NCBI GenBank assembly: GCA_002328075.1 | Contig: DCVT01000041.1 | Location: 24,612-88,611, forward strand | From: Anaerolineales bacterium UBA2181 | Lineage (GTDB): Bacteria > Chloroflexota > Anaerolineae > Promineifilales > UBA4811 | Length of the DNA: 64,000 nucleotides | Direction: 5' to 3' | The notes under the pieces: model-generated | What the model saw: the letters and a program-made list of their open reading frames with translations, nothing else | What the model was told of the DNA's origin: nothing | Databases searched by the model: none | Program-made: the position numbers and the translations under genes | Shown here: in pieces, positions 17,898 to 27,148 of the stretch | Position numbering within the stretch: the first letter of the stretch is position 1 | Layout: each line of letters begins with the position of its first letter

Positions 17898-18384
17898 AGG
17901 GTACCCAATCCTGGTTGACCGGAAGATAACGGCGGTATAGGTAGTTTGCGGTGGCCGGGGGCTCTGACGGGGTCCGCAGCAGTGGCATGCCCGCCTCCGG
18001 CGCTGAACGGCCGCCCTTTTTTCGGTTGCAGGCTGCGCAGGCCGTTACCAGGTTGCTCCACGTGTGGCCGCCACCCAAGCGGCGAGGGATGACGTGGTCG
18101 ATGGTAAGCACAGCATCCTGCCGGCCGCAATACTGGCAGGAATGGTTGTCCCGCCGAAAGAGCTCCTGTTTGGACAACCTCACCCGCGGCTGGGGCCTCG
18201 AGACCATCTGCCCCAGCCGAATGATGGAGGGAAGGGGGAATGCAGTGGATGGGGTTCGAATCATCCCCCGTCCGTTGAGGATGATGGTCGCCTTTTCGGC
18301 CAGCACCAGCACCAGCGCCCGCCGGGTAGTGCAGACGTGTAGAGGCGCATAATTCGCATTCAGAACCAGCACTGGCCTATCCAT
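17881..18384 (-). CDS. HNH endonuclease family protein
   Basis: 167 residues. The core is an HNH nuclease: CQYCG zinc knuckle, DHVIPRRLGGGHTWSNLV with the catalytic His, and ACAACNRKKG. The N-terminal MDRPVLVLNANYAPLHVC is characteristic of a widespread family of free-standing HNH proteins of unknown biological role. I chose the ATG at 18384, since this is where family similarity begins, rather than the upstream one at 18444. It converges on the phosphatase gene with a 17-nt overlap, and no restriction or phage genes lie nearby. Confidence 0.82.
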   Translation of the reverse strand: MDRPVLVLNANYAPLHVCTTRRALVLVLAEKATIILNGRGMIRTPSTAFPLPSIIRLGQMVSRPQPRVRLSKQELFRRDNHSCQYCGRQDAVLTIDHVIPRRLGGGHTWSNLVTACAACNRKKGGRSAPEAGMPLLRTPSEPPATANYLYRRYLPVNQDWVPFIDGW

Positions 18385-18532
18385 CGCGCCCACGCCCGGA
18401 CCTCTGCACCGGCAGGGGCCCAGCGTCTGCAGGCAGTATAGCACGAACCCGGCCGAGCGTCAATTTGGTTGTAGAGGGTGCGGGTACGCAGTTGCCGGAG
18501 ACGCGGAGCCGACCCGACGGCGGGGATAACCC

Positions 18533-19267
18533 CTAGCGAATGCGACGCAACTGGTGATATTTGGCCGCTTCGTACCAGGCCATCAGCAGGCACAAGCGCA
18601 AACCGTGTCCGCCTTCCCGATAACCTGCCAGCGTCCAATAGCGCCAGCCAAAGTGGCGGATAGCCTGCGTGAAGGGGGTGTACCATCGGGCCCGCACGCC
18701 CTCGGCGTGGAGAATGCGAGCGCCAAACTGCGTGTAGCGAGACTGTTTGGCGCGAAACTGGGCTACGTTGTCATAGTTGTAATGTAGCAGGGGATTTGCC
18801 AAGAATCCGGCTGCGCCGTCCAGGGCCACTATTTCGTGCACCGGCCGTTGGTAGTGAGCGTGGCCGCGCCGAAGCAACCGCATCTGGTGATCCGGGTACC
18901 ACCCGGCGCCGCGCGTCAACCGGCCAAAGATAATGTTGTGCCGCGGCACCCACCAGCCGTTTTCCGGTCGGTAATTGGTAACCTGACGAACCTCATCGGC
19001 CAGTTGTGGCGTTGCCCGTTCGTCTGCGTCCACAAAAAAGAGCCAGGTAGCTTCCACCAAGTCGAGCGCTACATTGCGGATTTGCGCATAGTTCTCAAAT
19101 GCGTGCTGCATGACCTCGGCGCCGGCCGCCCGGGCGAGGTCAACCGTGTCATCCGTGCTCAGGGTGTCCAGCACAATCACGCGGTCTGCCCAGCGGACGC
19201 TGGATACGCAGTCCGATATGTGGCGTTGTTCGTTCAGGGTCAGCACGACCGCGGCAACGGTGCTCAA
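18533..19267 (-). CDS. Glycosyltransferase family 2 (WaaE/KdtX-like)
   Basis: 244 residues. GT2 signatures: AAVVLTLNEQRHI at the start, DTLSTDDTVDLAR, and the DXD-like FFVDADERA; the C-terminal region with GYREGGHGLRLC resembles beta-glycosyltransferases of the WaaE type. The open frame continues upstream to 19372, but the fold starts at a TTG whose last bases overlap the upstream stop (TTGA), so I place the start at 19267. Probably decorates a cell-surface glycan or glycolipid; acceptor unknown. Confidence 0.85.
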   Translation of the reverse strand: MSTVAAVVLTLNEQRHISDCVSSVRWADRVIVLDTLSTDDTVDLARAAGAEVMQHAFENYAQIRNVALDLVEATWLFFVDADERATPQLADEVRQVTNYRPENGWWVPRHNIIFGRLTRGAGWYPDHQMRLLRRGHAHYQRPVHEIVALDGAAGFLANPLLHYNYDNVAQFRAKQSRYTQFGARILHAEGVRARWYTPFTQAIRHFGWRYWTLAGYREGGHGLRLCLLMAWYEAAKYHQLRRIR

Positions 19268-20187
19268 CGCCAGATCTCCTGGATCTGCTGATAGGTGACA
19301 CGGAGGGCCGGCGATGACTCCCGGCGGGTCCGGCTGCTCATGGCTCTCCGGACCAACTGCTGTGCCAGCCACATCTTGATTGGACCGCCATGCCGGCTGT
19401 AGAGGGTATGACGGCTATGCCAGAGGTGCAGGAGCGAACTGGGCCGAACCTGTGAGCTGCTCTGACCGCCGTAATGGACGATCTCGGCCGCCGGCACGCA
19501 AAAGACCTGCCAGCCGGCAGCGCGAATCCGTATCGCCCAATCGATTTCCTCACAGTACATAAAGTACGACGTGTCCAGCATCCCTACCGTATCCACCAAC
19601 TCGGCACGGAGGCACATGGCGGCACCCAGGGTGTGGTCCACCGCGAACGGGTCAGCGCCTGGCCGGTAACGACGCCGCGGATAGCGTCCATTCAGCGAGG
19701 ACTCTAGGAGGCGTGGCGGGGCAGGGTAGAGATCCAGAAAAAGCTGGATCAGGCCCGGGAAACGAAATGCGCTGTGCTGCAAACTGCCGTCAGCGTTGAT
19801 AAGGTGAGCCCCAGCCATGCCCGCCAGGGGGTGCGTGTCCAGAAACCGAACCAAGGTCTCCAGAGCGCGTCCACGCACCTCGGTATCGGGGTTCAACAGG
19901 AGCAGGTAGCGCGGCTTGAGCGCCACTGCAGCGATCATGGCGCGATTGTTGGCCGCGGCAAATCCGAGGTTTTCGGGATTCAAGAGCAGGTTCACGGCGG
20001 GGAATTCGGCAGCCAGCATCTCGGCCGTGCCGTCAGCCGACTGATTGTCCACCACCCAGATTCCGGTCTCGAGCACCATGCCATCCGGCGCCGACGCCGA
20101 CTCGGTCAGGCTCCGGCTAACGCTGTGAAGGCAAGCGCTGAGCAGGTCGCGAACGTTCCAGCTGACGATGAGGACCGCCAGGTCCAT
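19264..20187 (-). CDS. Glycosyltransferase family 2 (rhamnosyltransferase-like)
   Basis: 307 residues. It starts VLIVSWNVRDLL, has VVDNQSADGT, a DXD-like LLLNPDTEVRG, and the GAAMCLRAELVDTVGMLD segment followed by EEIDWAIRIRAAGW, all typical of WcaA/rhamnosyltransferase-like GT2 enzymes. The ATG overlaps the upstream stop as ATGA, and its own stop overlaps the next gene as TTGA, so three minus-strand genes form a coupled operon. Confidence 0.88.
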   Translation of the reverse strand: MDLAVLIVSWNVRDLLSACLHSVSRSLTESASAPDGMVLETGIWVVDNQSADGTAEMLAAEFPAVNLLLNPENLGFAAANNRAMIAAVALKPRYLLLLNPDTEVRGRALETLVRFLDTHPLAGMAGAHLINADGSLQHSAFRFPGLIQLFLDLYPAPPRLLESSLNGRYPRRRYRPGADPFAVDHTLGAAMCLRAELVDTVGMLDTSYFMYCEEIDWAIRIRAAGWQVFCVPAAEIVHYGGQSSSQVRPSSLLHLWHSRHTLYSRHGGPIKMWLAQQLVRRAMSSRTRRESSPALRVTYQQIQEIWR

Positions 20188-21500
20188 CAGCGTGCGGCGC
20201 GGGCTGGGACTTCGCGCTCCGTACAGGTGGGAGGATTCGTCATGTCAGCTGCCCCGATGGTGAGAAATAGCGGGTCTACCCGGTTGTTGAACTCGGCAAT
20301 GGCCACATCCTCGTGGATGAGCCCCACCCAGTAGTAGGATGGATTGCGCGCCGGCAGGTTCACCAATCGGATAGCGCCGGTCACCATCGCGCGCCTACCC
20401 TCGGCAAGGTACCAGTGGTCGCCGATTCGAACCAGGTCGGCCTGTTGTCCCAATGCCCATCGATAGGGATAGTCACTCAACTGATTGTCGAAACCTACCG
20501 CTATGCGCCACGCGCCCGATTCCACGTGCCAGCCCAGCGTGTTGTAATTCCAATCGCTGTCATAGACTGTGCCGGGCTCCGGGCCGGTGGTCCGGATGGG
20601 AGCATTGCCATAGTTCTCCACGGTAAGCGTAAAATAGAGCGTGTCGCAGAGGACGACGGTCTTGGCCGACCAATCCACGTCGGCCCGGACGATATCCGCT
20701 CGCGGCACCCCGCCGTACTCTAGCCGGACGGGGATTGTGTTGGTCACGCGCTGTCCCTCATCATCCTCAGTTACTGCCCATATGTGATAATCTCCATCGG
20801 GCGGCGGGGTCACGCCCAGGTCCACTCCCCCTTCGTAATCAAACTCGTGGATTCCGGCCTGACCGGGCGGCACCCCTCGCTCCCGTTCAGAGATGGAGTA
20901 CTTGACGCCGTCCTCACCCTCAAGGTGGACCCGGACAGTGGCAGCTTTTGGAATATAGAGCACAATGCTGACCCGGTCAGAGATGCCGTCCTGGTTGGGC
21001 GTGAAGACCGGGGGGTTGACGCTGAGGCCCTGAATATCCGGCAGGACGGTGTCACCCCCGCGGACAGTAAGAACCCCAGTCGCCTTTTCCACCAGTCCGT
21101 TTGCGTCGGTTGCCTCAATCACCCAGGAATACCGACCGTCCGGCAAAATCCGGGCATCCACCCTTCCCTCTATGTTGTCGTTGGGCAGGACAAATCCCTC
21201 GACGACCCCGCTGAAATAGACCGAATACTCGCCGGCCGAGCGTCGCTGCTCGCGCCGAAAGTAATAGGGTTGGCCTCCATCCTGGGTGAAATAGATGGAG
21301 ACCAGTGCGTTACGTGCTAGGCGGTATTCAATACGCGTGACATCACGGTCGCCATCCGCGTTGGGACTGATTGAATCCGGGCTAACCGAGGCGTGCCGAA
21401 TGAGCCGCCGGTCCACGTTGAGGGCGGCGTAGGACGTGGCGACAATGATAGCCAGGCCAATCAGGGAAAGACCAACGGTGAGCAAGCGAGGTATACGCAA
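20187..21500 (-). CDS. Membrane-anchored protein with FlgD/CHU_C-like Ig domains
   Basis: 437 residues. One N-terminal membrane helix (residues ~6-26) is followed by an outward region with two modules resembling FlgD-type Ig folds, recognised by SISPNADGDRDVTRIEY and VFTPNQDGISDRVSI, each leading into strands and a DGRYSWVIEATD or DGDYHIWAVTEDD segment. A C-terminal beta-rich region follows. The start is TTG 21500, since GGAGGG (21505-21510) lies just upstream and a promoter ends at 21540. First gene of a three-gene unit with two glycosyltransferases, so a role at the cell surface is likely. Confidence 0.7.
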   Translation of the reverse strand: MRIPRLLTVGLSLIGLAIIVATSYAALNVDRRLIRHASVSPDSISPNADGDRDVTRIEYRLARNALVSIYFTQDGGQPYYFRREQRRSAGEYSVYFSGVVEGFVLPNDNIEGRVDARILPDGRYSWVIEATDANGLVEKATGVLTVRGGDTVLPDIQGLSVNPPVFTPNQDGISDRVSIVLYIPKAATVRVHLEGEDGVKYSISERERGVPPGQAGIHEFDYEGGVDLGVTPPPDGDYHIWAVTEDDEGQRVTNTIPVRLEYGGVPRADIVRADVDWSAKTVVLCDTLYFTLTVENYGNAPIRTTGPEPGTVYDSDWNYNTLGWHVESGAWRIAVGFDNQLSDYPYRWALGQQADLVRIGDHWYLAEGRRAMVTGAIRLVNLPARNPSYYWVGLIHEDVAIAEFNNRVDPLFLTIGAADMTNPPTCTEREVPARAAR

Positions 21501-21539
21501 CTGACCCTCCAAACAGGTCTCTTTTGGATCATTGGACTC

Positions 21540-21568
21540 AGTGTACCAAACGGGTATAGGAGTGTCAA
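21540..21568 (-). promoter_or_regulatory. Sigma70-type promoter of the minus-strand surface operon
   Basis: Read on the minus strand: TTGACA (21568-21563), 17-bp spacer, TACACT (21545-21540). Expected start of transcription is near 21533, giving a leader of about 33 nt before TTG 21500. Confidence 0.78.
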
Positions 21569-21590
21569 ATACTACTTGCCTACCGCTGCC

Positions 21591-21618
21591 TTGCATTTGC
21601 CCATCGTTGCGCTACAAT
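21591..21618 (+). promoter_or_regulatory. Promoter for folC-lon
   Basis: TTGCAT (21591-21596), 16-bp spacer, TACAAT (21613-21618). It is back to back with the minus-strand promoter 22 bp away, so the two units may share regulation. Confidence 0.65.
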
Positions 21619-21723
21619 CACGCGGCTGAATCAAGAGGCCGGTTGGTGTCACTCGGCGCACCGGTTGCTCCAGGGCGCTCGGTTTCAGGTAGGTGGCGCA
21701 ATCTGGCACAAGAGAGTCATGGG

Positions 21724-23097
21724 ATGACATTCGACTACCAACAGGCGTTGGATTACATCTATGGCTTTACCAATTATGAGGTCAAGCCACAGTACCGGTA
21801 CTCGCCGGATATCATTGATCCCACCCGACCGGCGCGCTTGCTGGAGCTCCTGGGCAATCCCCACCGGGACTACCCCACCGTGCACGTGGCCGGCACGAAG
21901 GGAAAAGGGTCAGTCGCTGCCATCTGTGCCAGCGCATTCCATGCCGCCGGGCTGCGGGTAGGTCTCTACACCTCTCCTCACCTTCAATGTTTCACGGAGC
22001 GCATCCAGTTGGATGGGGCGAACATTCCCCAGAAGGAACTAGCGGCGTTGGTGGAGGAGGTTCGACCCGTAATTGCCCACGTGGAGGGCATAACCACGTT
22101 TGAAGTGGTAACAGCTCTAGCCTTTCTCTACTTTAGCCGCAGCCTGGTGGATGTTGGGGTCATTGAGGTGGGCCTGGGCGGCCGGTTGGATGCTACCAAT
22201 GTGCTGCTGCCCCTGGTCTCGGTGATCACGTCGCTCAGCTACGACCATACCTACCTGCTGGGCGATACGCTGGCCGAGATTGCGGTCGAAAAGGGAGGTA
22301 TCATCAAGCCCGGCGTGCCCGTTGTTTCGGCCGATCAGCCAGAGGAGGCCAGGGTGGTACTGGAGCGGCTGGCGGCCGAACGCAACTCCCCCCTCACCCT
22401 CATCGGACGGGACTACTGGTACCGGCAGGTTGGGCAGGACCTGGTACACCAGACCTTTCGCGCCGGTAGGACCGGAGAGCCGGGCAGCTTGTACCTGTTG
22501 CCGCTGGTCGGGCTACACCAAGCGCACAACGCGACGGTGGCTCTGGCGGCTCTAGAGCTGGTCCGTCAAGGTGGTCGTCTGCCGGCGTTGACCGACGAAG
22601 CAATCCGGCAGGGGATGGCCGGGGTACGGTGGCAGGCAAGGTTTCAGTTGCTCAACCGTCGTCCGGTTGTCATTGTGGATGGCGCCCACAACGTGGCGGC
22701 AGTAGCCCGGCTGCGGGAAACCCTGGAGTCGCTGTTTTCCGGCCGACGTATCATCCTGATTTTCGGCGTCACGGCAGACAAAGACGTGCCCCACATGCTC
22801 GAAACACTTGCGCCGGTGGCAACCGAAATCATCGTGACGGAGGCGAACCATCCGCGGGCCGCCTTGCCGTCCGATCTGACTCAAATGCTTGCGGCCATGG
22901 GCCGCTTTGCTCACTCAGCGCCCACCGTGTTGCAGGCATTGGAGCAGTCGTGGGCGATGTCCGGTCCGGATGATGTCATCTGCATCACGGGTTCGCTGTT
23001 TGTTGCGGGCGATGCCTTGTTCGCCTGGGAGCAGTTTGCCGAGCCGACGGGGGCCCTGCGTGCGGCGCCCGTAGAGGAATTGACGGAGGTCCGCTGA
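21724..23097 (+). CDS. folC: Bifunctional folylpolyglutamate/dihydrofolate synthase
   Basis: 457 residues, normal for FolC. It adds glutamate to folates in the cytoplasm. Family landmarks: VAGTKGKGSVAA (ATP P-loop), GLYTSPHL, the FEVVTALAFLYF helix, GLGGRLDATN, SYDHTYLLGDTLAEIA and VIVDGAHN. Translation could begin further upstream at 21532 in the open frame, but that would overlap the promoter. ATG 21724 is where homology starts; the ribosome-binding site is weak. The stop lies 4 nt before lon. Confidence 0.93.
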   Translation: MTFDYQQALDYIYGFTNYEVKPQYRYSPDIIDPTRPARLLELLGNPHRDYPTVHVAGTKGKGSVAAICASAFHAAGLRVGLYTSPHLQCFTERIQLDGANIPQKELAALVEEVRPVIAHVEGITTFEVVTALAFLYFSRSLVDVGVIEVGLGGRLDATNVLLPLVSVITSLSYDHTYLLGDTLAEIAVEKGGIIKPGVPVVSADQPEEARVVLERLAAERNSPLTLIGRDYWYRQVGQDLVHQTFRAGRTGEPGSLYLLPLVGLHQAHNATVALAALELVRQGGRLPALTDEAIRQGMAGVRWQARFQLLNRRPVVIVDGAHNVAAVARLRETLESLFSGRRIILIFGVTADKDVPHMLETLAPVATEIIVTEANHPRAALPSDLTQMLAAMGRFAHSAPTVLQALEQSWAMSGPDDVICITGSLFVAGDALFAWEQFAEPTGALRAAPVEELTEVR

Positions 23098-23101
23098 TTT
23101 G

Positions 23102-25531
23102 ATGCAAACCGATAGGCTATTGCGTGCCAATCCCCTCGAGCTGGCGGTAGGGCTGGAGGCCGACATATTCGAGGCCGATGAGCCTCAGCTGGACGCTGAC
23201 GGGCTGATGACCTGTCCGTTGATTCCGCTGCGGGAGATGGTCATGTATCCCCGGATGATCAGCCCCCTGTTTGTCGGCCGCGAGCGCTCAATCCTGGCGG
23301 CGACGGCCGCCACCAGCACCGACCACGCCCTGATCGTGGTGGCCCAACGGGACGGAGAGGTGGAGGACCCGCAGCCGGAGGATCTCTATGCGATCGGCGC
23401 TCAGGTGACTCTCGGCCGTCCATTGCGCATGCCGGACGGAATGGTCAATGTCCTGGCACAAGGCCGACAGCGGGTCGAGATTGTTGAATACGTCCAGTGG
23501 GAGCCGTATGTTCGGGTGCGCGCTCGGCCGCTGCCTGACCTCGTCGCTCAGGCAGAAGACCTCGAAGCGCTGATGCGCACGGTGCTGACCCTCTTTGAAA
23601 AGGCTGTCTCCCTGAGTCAGACGCTCCCAGAGGATATCTATGTCTTTGCCATGAACATCGATGAGCCGGGCTGGTTGGCGGATCTGGTAGCGTCTGCTCT
23701 GCGGCTCGAGTTGCCCGCCCGGCAGGAACTCCTGGAGCTTTTGGACCCGATCGCGCGCCTTCGCCGGACGAGCGTTCTCCTGGCCAAGGAATTGGACCTG
23801 ATGGAACTGGAAGATCAGATCCATTCCAGTGTTCAGGAACAGTTGGACCGCTCCCAACGCGAGGTGTTTTTGCGGGAGCAGATGAAGGCGATCCAGTCAG
23901 AGTTGGGCGAGGGCGACCTGTACGCTCAAGAGATCGCCGACTTGCGGGAACGGGCGGAATCCAAGGCTTTTCCCGAGCATGTAAAAACCCAGTTCCAGCG
24001 GGAGATGGCTCGGCTGGCGGGCATGCCGCCGATGGCCCCGGAAACCGGCGTGATTCGCTCCTACCTTGGTTGGTTATTGGACCTTCCCTGGGCCGAGCGG
24101 ACGGAGGACCGCCTCGACCTGCGCGCAGCTGCGGCGGTGCTGGACGCCGATCATTATGGATTGACCAAGGCCAAGGAGCGCATTCTCGAGTTCCTGGCGG
24201 TCAAGCAGTTGGCCCCGGACAAGATGCACAGCCCCGTGCTTTGCTTTGTAGGTCCGCCAGGCACCGGCAAGACGTCATTGGGAAAGTCAATTGCCGGCGC
24301 GCTGAATCGGAGCTTTGTGAGAGTGAGCCTCGGCGGGGTGCGGGACGAAGCGGAGATTCGGGGTCATCGGCGAACCTATGTTGGTGCCTTGCCGGGGCGC
24401 ATCATCCAAACCATGCGCCGAGCAGGAACCATCAACCCGGTCTTTATGCTGGACGAGATCGACAAATTGGGCGCGGATTTCCGCGGTGATCCTTCAGCCG
24501 CGCTGCTGGAGGTGCTGGACCCGGAGCAAAATCGTGCCTTTTCGGACCACTATATGGAACTGGACTATGACCTCTCCGAGGTGCTCTTTATCACTACTGC
24601 CAACTACCTGGACCCGATTCCACCAGCGTTACAGGACCGATTAGAGACCATCGAGTTCCTTGGTTACTCGGAAGAGGAGAAAATCGAGATCGCGCGCCGA
24701 TTTCTTATTCCCAAGGAGTTGACGGCCAACGGAGTATCGGAGCGAGGCGTCGCGTTTGGCAACGAGGCCCTGCGAGTCCTAATCCGCCAATACACCTATG
24801 AGGCTGGGGTGCGGAACCTGGAGCGGGAGCTCGCCCGGATCTGTCGCAAACTGGCGCGCCGGGTGGCGGAGCAGCGTCGCTTTCCGCATGTGATCCAGGA
24901 GAAACACGTCAACCGACTGCTCGGTCCGCCCGAGTTCATGAGCATTCTGCCGATGGACCGCGACGAGATCGGGGTGGCCACCGGAGTCGCCTGGACGCCC
25001 AATGGCGGCGACCTCATCGCCATTGAGGTAAGCCTCTTGCCAGAAGGCAAAGGGGCTATCACAATCACGGGCCAGTTGGGTGAGGTGATGCAGGAATCGG
25101 CTCAGACCGCATTTAGCTATCTGAGGAGCCGGGCCGACGGTTTGGGAATACCGCGCAAGGCATTTGGCCGGCTGGATGTCCACATCCATGCACCCGAAGG
25201 AGCAGTGCCCAAAGATGGGCCCTCGGCCGGGATCACGCTGGCGACCGCGCTGGTTTCGGCCTTCACCAACCGGCCGGTGCGCCGGACGGTGGGCATGACC
25301 GGCGAGATCACCCTGCGGGGTCGGATTCTGCCGGTCGGAGGCATCAAGGAAAAGGTGCTTACCGCTCGCCGGTCAGGGCTCACCCATCTGATACTACCTC
25401 GGCTGAACCAAAAGGACCTGGTCGAAGTCCCCAGGCGGCTGCTCCGCGGCCTGGACCTCGTGTTGGTCGACCGGATGGATGAGGTGCTCGAGGCAGCACT
25501 GCTGCCGCCGCCGGCAGAGGAAGAGGAATGA
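23102..25531 (+). CDS. lon: ATP-dependent protease La (Lon)
   Basis: 809 residues, standard LonA length. N-terminal substrate-recognition domain (~40-240: PLIPLREMVMYP), a coiled region, AAA+ module with Walker A GPPGTGKT at residue 384 and VFMLDEIDKLG, and a protease domain with the catalytic Ser708 in DGPSAG and the partner Lys in GGIKEK (749-751). It degrades damaged and regulatory proteins in the cytoplasm. GGAGG (23085-23089) is better spaced for TTG 23099 than for ATG 23102; the two differ by one residue. Likely co-transcribed with folC. Confidence 0.96.
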   Translation: MQTDRLLRANPLELAVGLEADIFEADEPQLDADGLMTCPLIPLREMVMYPRMISPLFVGRERSILAATAATSTDHALIVVAQRDGEVEDPQPEDLYAIGAQVTLGRPLRMPDGMVNVLAQGRQRVEIVEYVQWEPYVRVRARPLPDLVAQAEDLEALMRTVLTLFEKAVSLSQTLPEDIYVFAMNIDEPGWLADLVASALRLELPARQELLELLDPIARLRRTSVLLAKELDLMELEDQIHSSVQEQLDRSQREVFLREQMKAIQSELGEGDLYAQEIADLRERAESKAFPEHVKTQFQREMARLAGMPPMAPETGVIRSYLGWLLDLPWAERTEDRLDLRAAAAVLDADHYGLTKAKERILEFLAVKQLAPDKMHSPVLCFVGPPGTGKTSLGKSIAGALNRSFVRVSLGGVRDEAEIRGHRRTYVGALPGRIIQTMRRAGTINPVFMLDEIDKLGADFRGDPSAALLEVLDPEQNRAFSDHYMELDYDLSEVLFITTANYLDPIPPALQDRLETIEFLGYSEEEKIEIARRFLIPKELTANGVSERGVAFGNEALRVLIRQYTYEAGVRNLERELARICRKLARRVAEQRRFPHVIQEKHVNRLLGPPEFMSILPMDRDEIGVATGVAWTPNGGDLIAIEVSLLPEGKGAITITGQLGEVMQESAQTAFSYLRSRADGLGIPRKAFGRLDVHIHAPEGAVPKDGPSAGITLATALVSAFTNRPVRRTVGMTGEITLRGRILPVGGIKEKVLTARRSGLTHLILPRLNQKDLVEVPRRLLRGLDLVLVDRMDEVLEAALLPPPAEEEE

Positions 25532-25734
25532 GAGCGGTTCGGGGGCAGGAGGCGGTGCACCGGATTGGAGACGGCTGTTTGTCCCTCCCCCCTGACGGAG
25601 GATTTCCTGCTCTGCTGTGGTACGCGGTCGAGGAACCGCCGGTGGCAGCACCTTCTGGCTGCTAACGCGGACCCGCGTCTGTCGCGCCGACTTTCAGGAT
25701 GGTGCGATGTTGCTCTGGACTGCCACGTGTTTGC

Positions 25735-25763
25735 TTGACAAACGCGTACTGGCATTGTAAGAT
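25735..25763 (+). promoter_or_regulatory. Promoter of the ECF/amidinotransferase cluster
   Basis: Perfect TTGACA (25735-25740), 17-bp spacer, TAAGAT (25758-25763). Predicted start of transcription is near 25770, right at the first base of an inverted repeat. Confidence 0.65.
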
Positions 25764-25770
25764 AATCTGT

Positions 25771-25844
25771 ACATCTGGTGATACCAAGGTAGGACCAACG
25801 GCGTTTCTGTTTAAGTCAGATGGCTCTTCCCCAATACCAGATGT
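25771..25844 (+). ncRNA. Candidate structured leader RNA
   Basis: ACATCTGGT (25771-25779) is complementary to ACCAGATGT (25836-25844), closing a ~56-nt interior that contains smaller stems (GGT/ACC twice, TCTG/CAGA). A GCTGC/GCAGC hairpin follows at 25845-25860. The arrangement starts at the predicted 5' end of the transcript, as riboswitch aptamers often do. No known class recognised; candidate only. Confidence 0.3.
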
Positions 25845-26359
25845 GCTGCGGTTTGGCAGCGCCTGTGTATCGCGTTTTTGTGCGCCGCGTTCATCAGGCA
25901 GAAATGCGCCAGTACCCAAGCATGAATCGCTGACCGATTACGCAAGTGTGATTCGGGCAGCGGCGTCACTTGCGAGATGAGATACACATGGCGTCAGAAG
26001 GTTCAACCAATCAGCGCCGCATCGTTCAGGCAAATACTGAGCGATGTGCGGCACGGGTGAAGGTTGCTTCCAGCGGGTGCCATTCTCCGGGTTATTCTGT
26101 ATGCGCTCCGAAAAGGGACCATGCCTTGTCTGGGACCAGACCGCCGTGGCTGTTTTTCCATGATTCCCTAGATGCACATTGCGCCGTGCGAAGCTGTGAT
26201 ACTAGTTGCCTGCCCGTTTCTCTGTCAGACATGCCGCCATGCGGCTTCCACAGAGTAGCTTCAGCAGGCGTTTGTTTTGAGGCCTTTCAGGGCGGCAAGG
26301 GCACGGAGAGCCTTGATAGCCCAATGCTAATTGTATGGTGATGACAGAAGGAGGCAACA

Positions 26360-27148
26360 ATGAGTGAAGTCAAGAGTTCTGGAGGCATGCGGATAGGAGG
26401 TGCTTCCATAGCCTGGGTAACGCTCTACGGAGCGCTGTGTGGCGTGACGGCGCTAATCCCATTCTTCCCTTATGTGGGCGGTGGAGGTTATTTGCCGCTT
26501 TTATGTGCTTTCACGGCCTTGGCCCCGATCATCCTGGGGCCGGTGGCCGGGGTCGTTTCGGCGCTGATCGGCAGCGTGGTAGGCATGCTCATCGCCCCGG
26601 CCGCATTCCCGCTAGGGTTGCTGGATGCCATTCTGGTTGGAACGTTGCCGGCGGTGTTTATGGCCATGATGCTCAACGCCTACAAACGCTCCTGGTTCTT
26701 GGCGGCGGTGGCGACCTGCATCGTTTTGGGGGTCGTTGGCATGTTCTTTCCTTTCTGGGTGCCCGGCGCGTCGGCCGGTTTCGCCAAACCGGAGAACCCG
26801 CTTGTCTACTGGTTGCTGATGGCGGTTTACTGGCTGCTGCCGCTGATTGTTATTGTCAGTCCGGTGGCGCGGACGTTGATCCCCAAATGGACGCAGGGGA
26901 CTGACCGCAAGTTCAAATACGTCGGATTCCTGATTGCAGCGGTTACCGCCTTTTTCATGTGGTTCATTCCCCTGTGCGTACCCTATTGGTACATGTTCAA
27001 CTACAGCCCGGCGGTCGCCACCGCGGCCGAGATCGCCTATCTGTGGTGGCTGCCCGCGCTGGGTGCGGTGGTCACCATCATTGCGGTTCCACTGGTCGAA
27101 GCCCTCAAGCGGAGCGGCCTTCCGAAGGTTCCGGGCGCTCTGTGGTAG
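26360..27148 (+). CDS. ECF transporter substrate-binding (S) component, substrate unknown
   Basis: 262 residues with about six membrane helices (for example ~17-40, 45-75, 80-105, 112-130, 150-170, 190-210, 225-245). Identification rests on length, topology and the adjoining fused ATPase and EcfT genes. It lacks the N-terminal metal-binding His motif of the CbiM/NikM nickel and cobalt proteins, so a metal substrate is unlikely. The helix 1-2 region with GYLPLLCAFTALAPIILGPVAG is S-component-like. It may import a vitamin, or the substrate of the catabolic genes that follow. Strong ribosome-binding site. Confidence 0.7.
   Translation: MSEVKSSGGMRIGGASIAWVTLYGALCGVTALIPFFPYVGGGGYLPLLCAFTALAPIILGPVAGVVSALIGSVVGMLIAPAAFPLGLLDAILVGTLPAVFMAMMLNAYKRSWFLAAVATCIVLGVVGMFFPFWVPGASAGFAKPENPLVYWLLMAVYWLLPLIVIVSPVARTLIPKWTQGTDRKFKYVGFLIAAVTAFFMWFIPLCVPYWYMFNYSPAVATAAEIAYLWWLPALGAVVTIIAVPLVEALKRSGLPKVPGALW

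Larger units (their letters stand above)
25532..26359 (+). other. Non-coding stretch and long leader before the ECF operon
   Basis: 828 bp with no convincing gene: open frames here are short, overlapping and compositionally unlike the neighbours, and the stretch is visibly less GC-rich. It holds a promoter at 25735-25763, so about 590 nt of it would be transcribed ahead of 26360. Inside are a 9-bp inverted repeat (25771-25779 with 25836-25844), an 8-bp hairpin CGCAAGTG (25941-25948) with CACTTGCG (25967-25974), and a near-palindrome GTCTGG-GA-CCAGAC (26128-26141). I recognise no known riboswitch class. AAGGAGG at 26348-26354 is the ribosome-binding site of the next gene. Confidence 0.6.

Noticed and set aside
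25970..26341. 123-codon plus-strand frame in the ECF leader
   Set aside because: No ribosome-binding site, no similarity, odd Cys/Ser-rich composition; the stretch is better explained as leader RNA.
25770..26359. Guanidine, TPP or T-box riboswitch in the ECF leader
   Set aside because: I looked for the conserved cores of these classes, in view of the amidinotransferase and ECF genes, and found none. An unknown class remains possible.
26360..27148. Nickel or cobalt transporter (CbiM/NikM) to serve the LarA-type enzyme
   Set aside because: The N-terminal metal-binding His motif of those proteins is missing, so a metal substrate is not supported.
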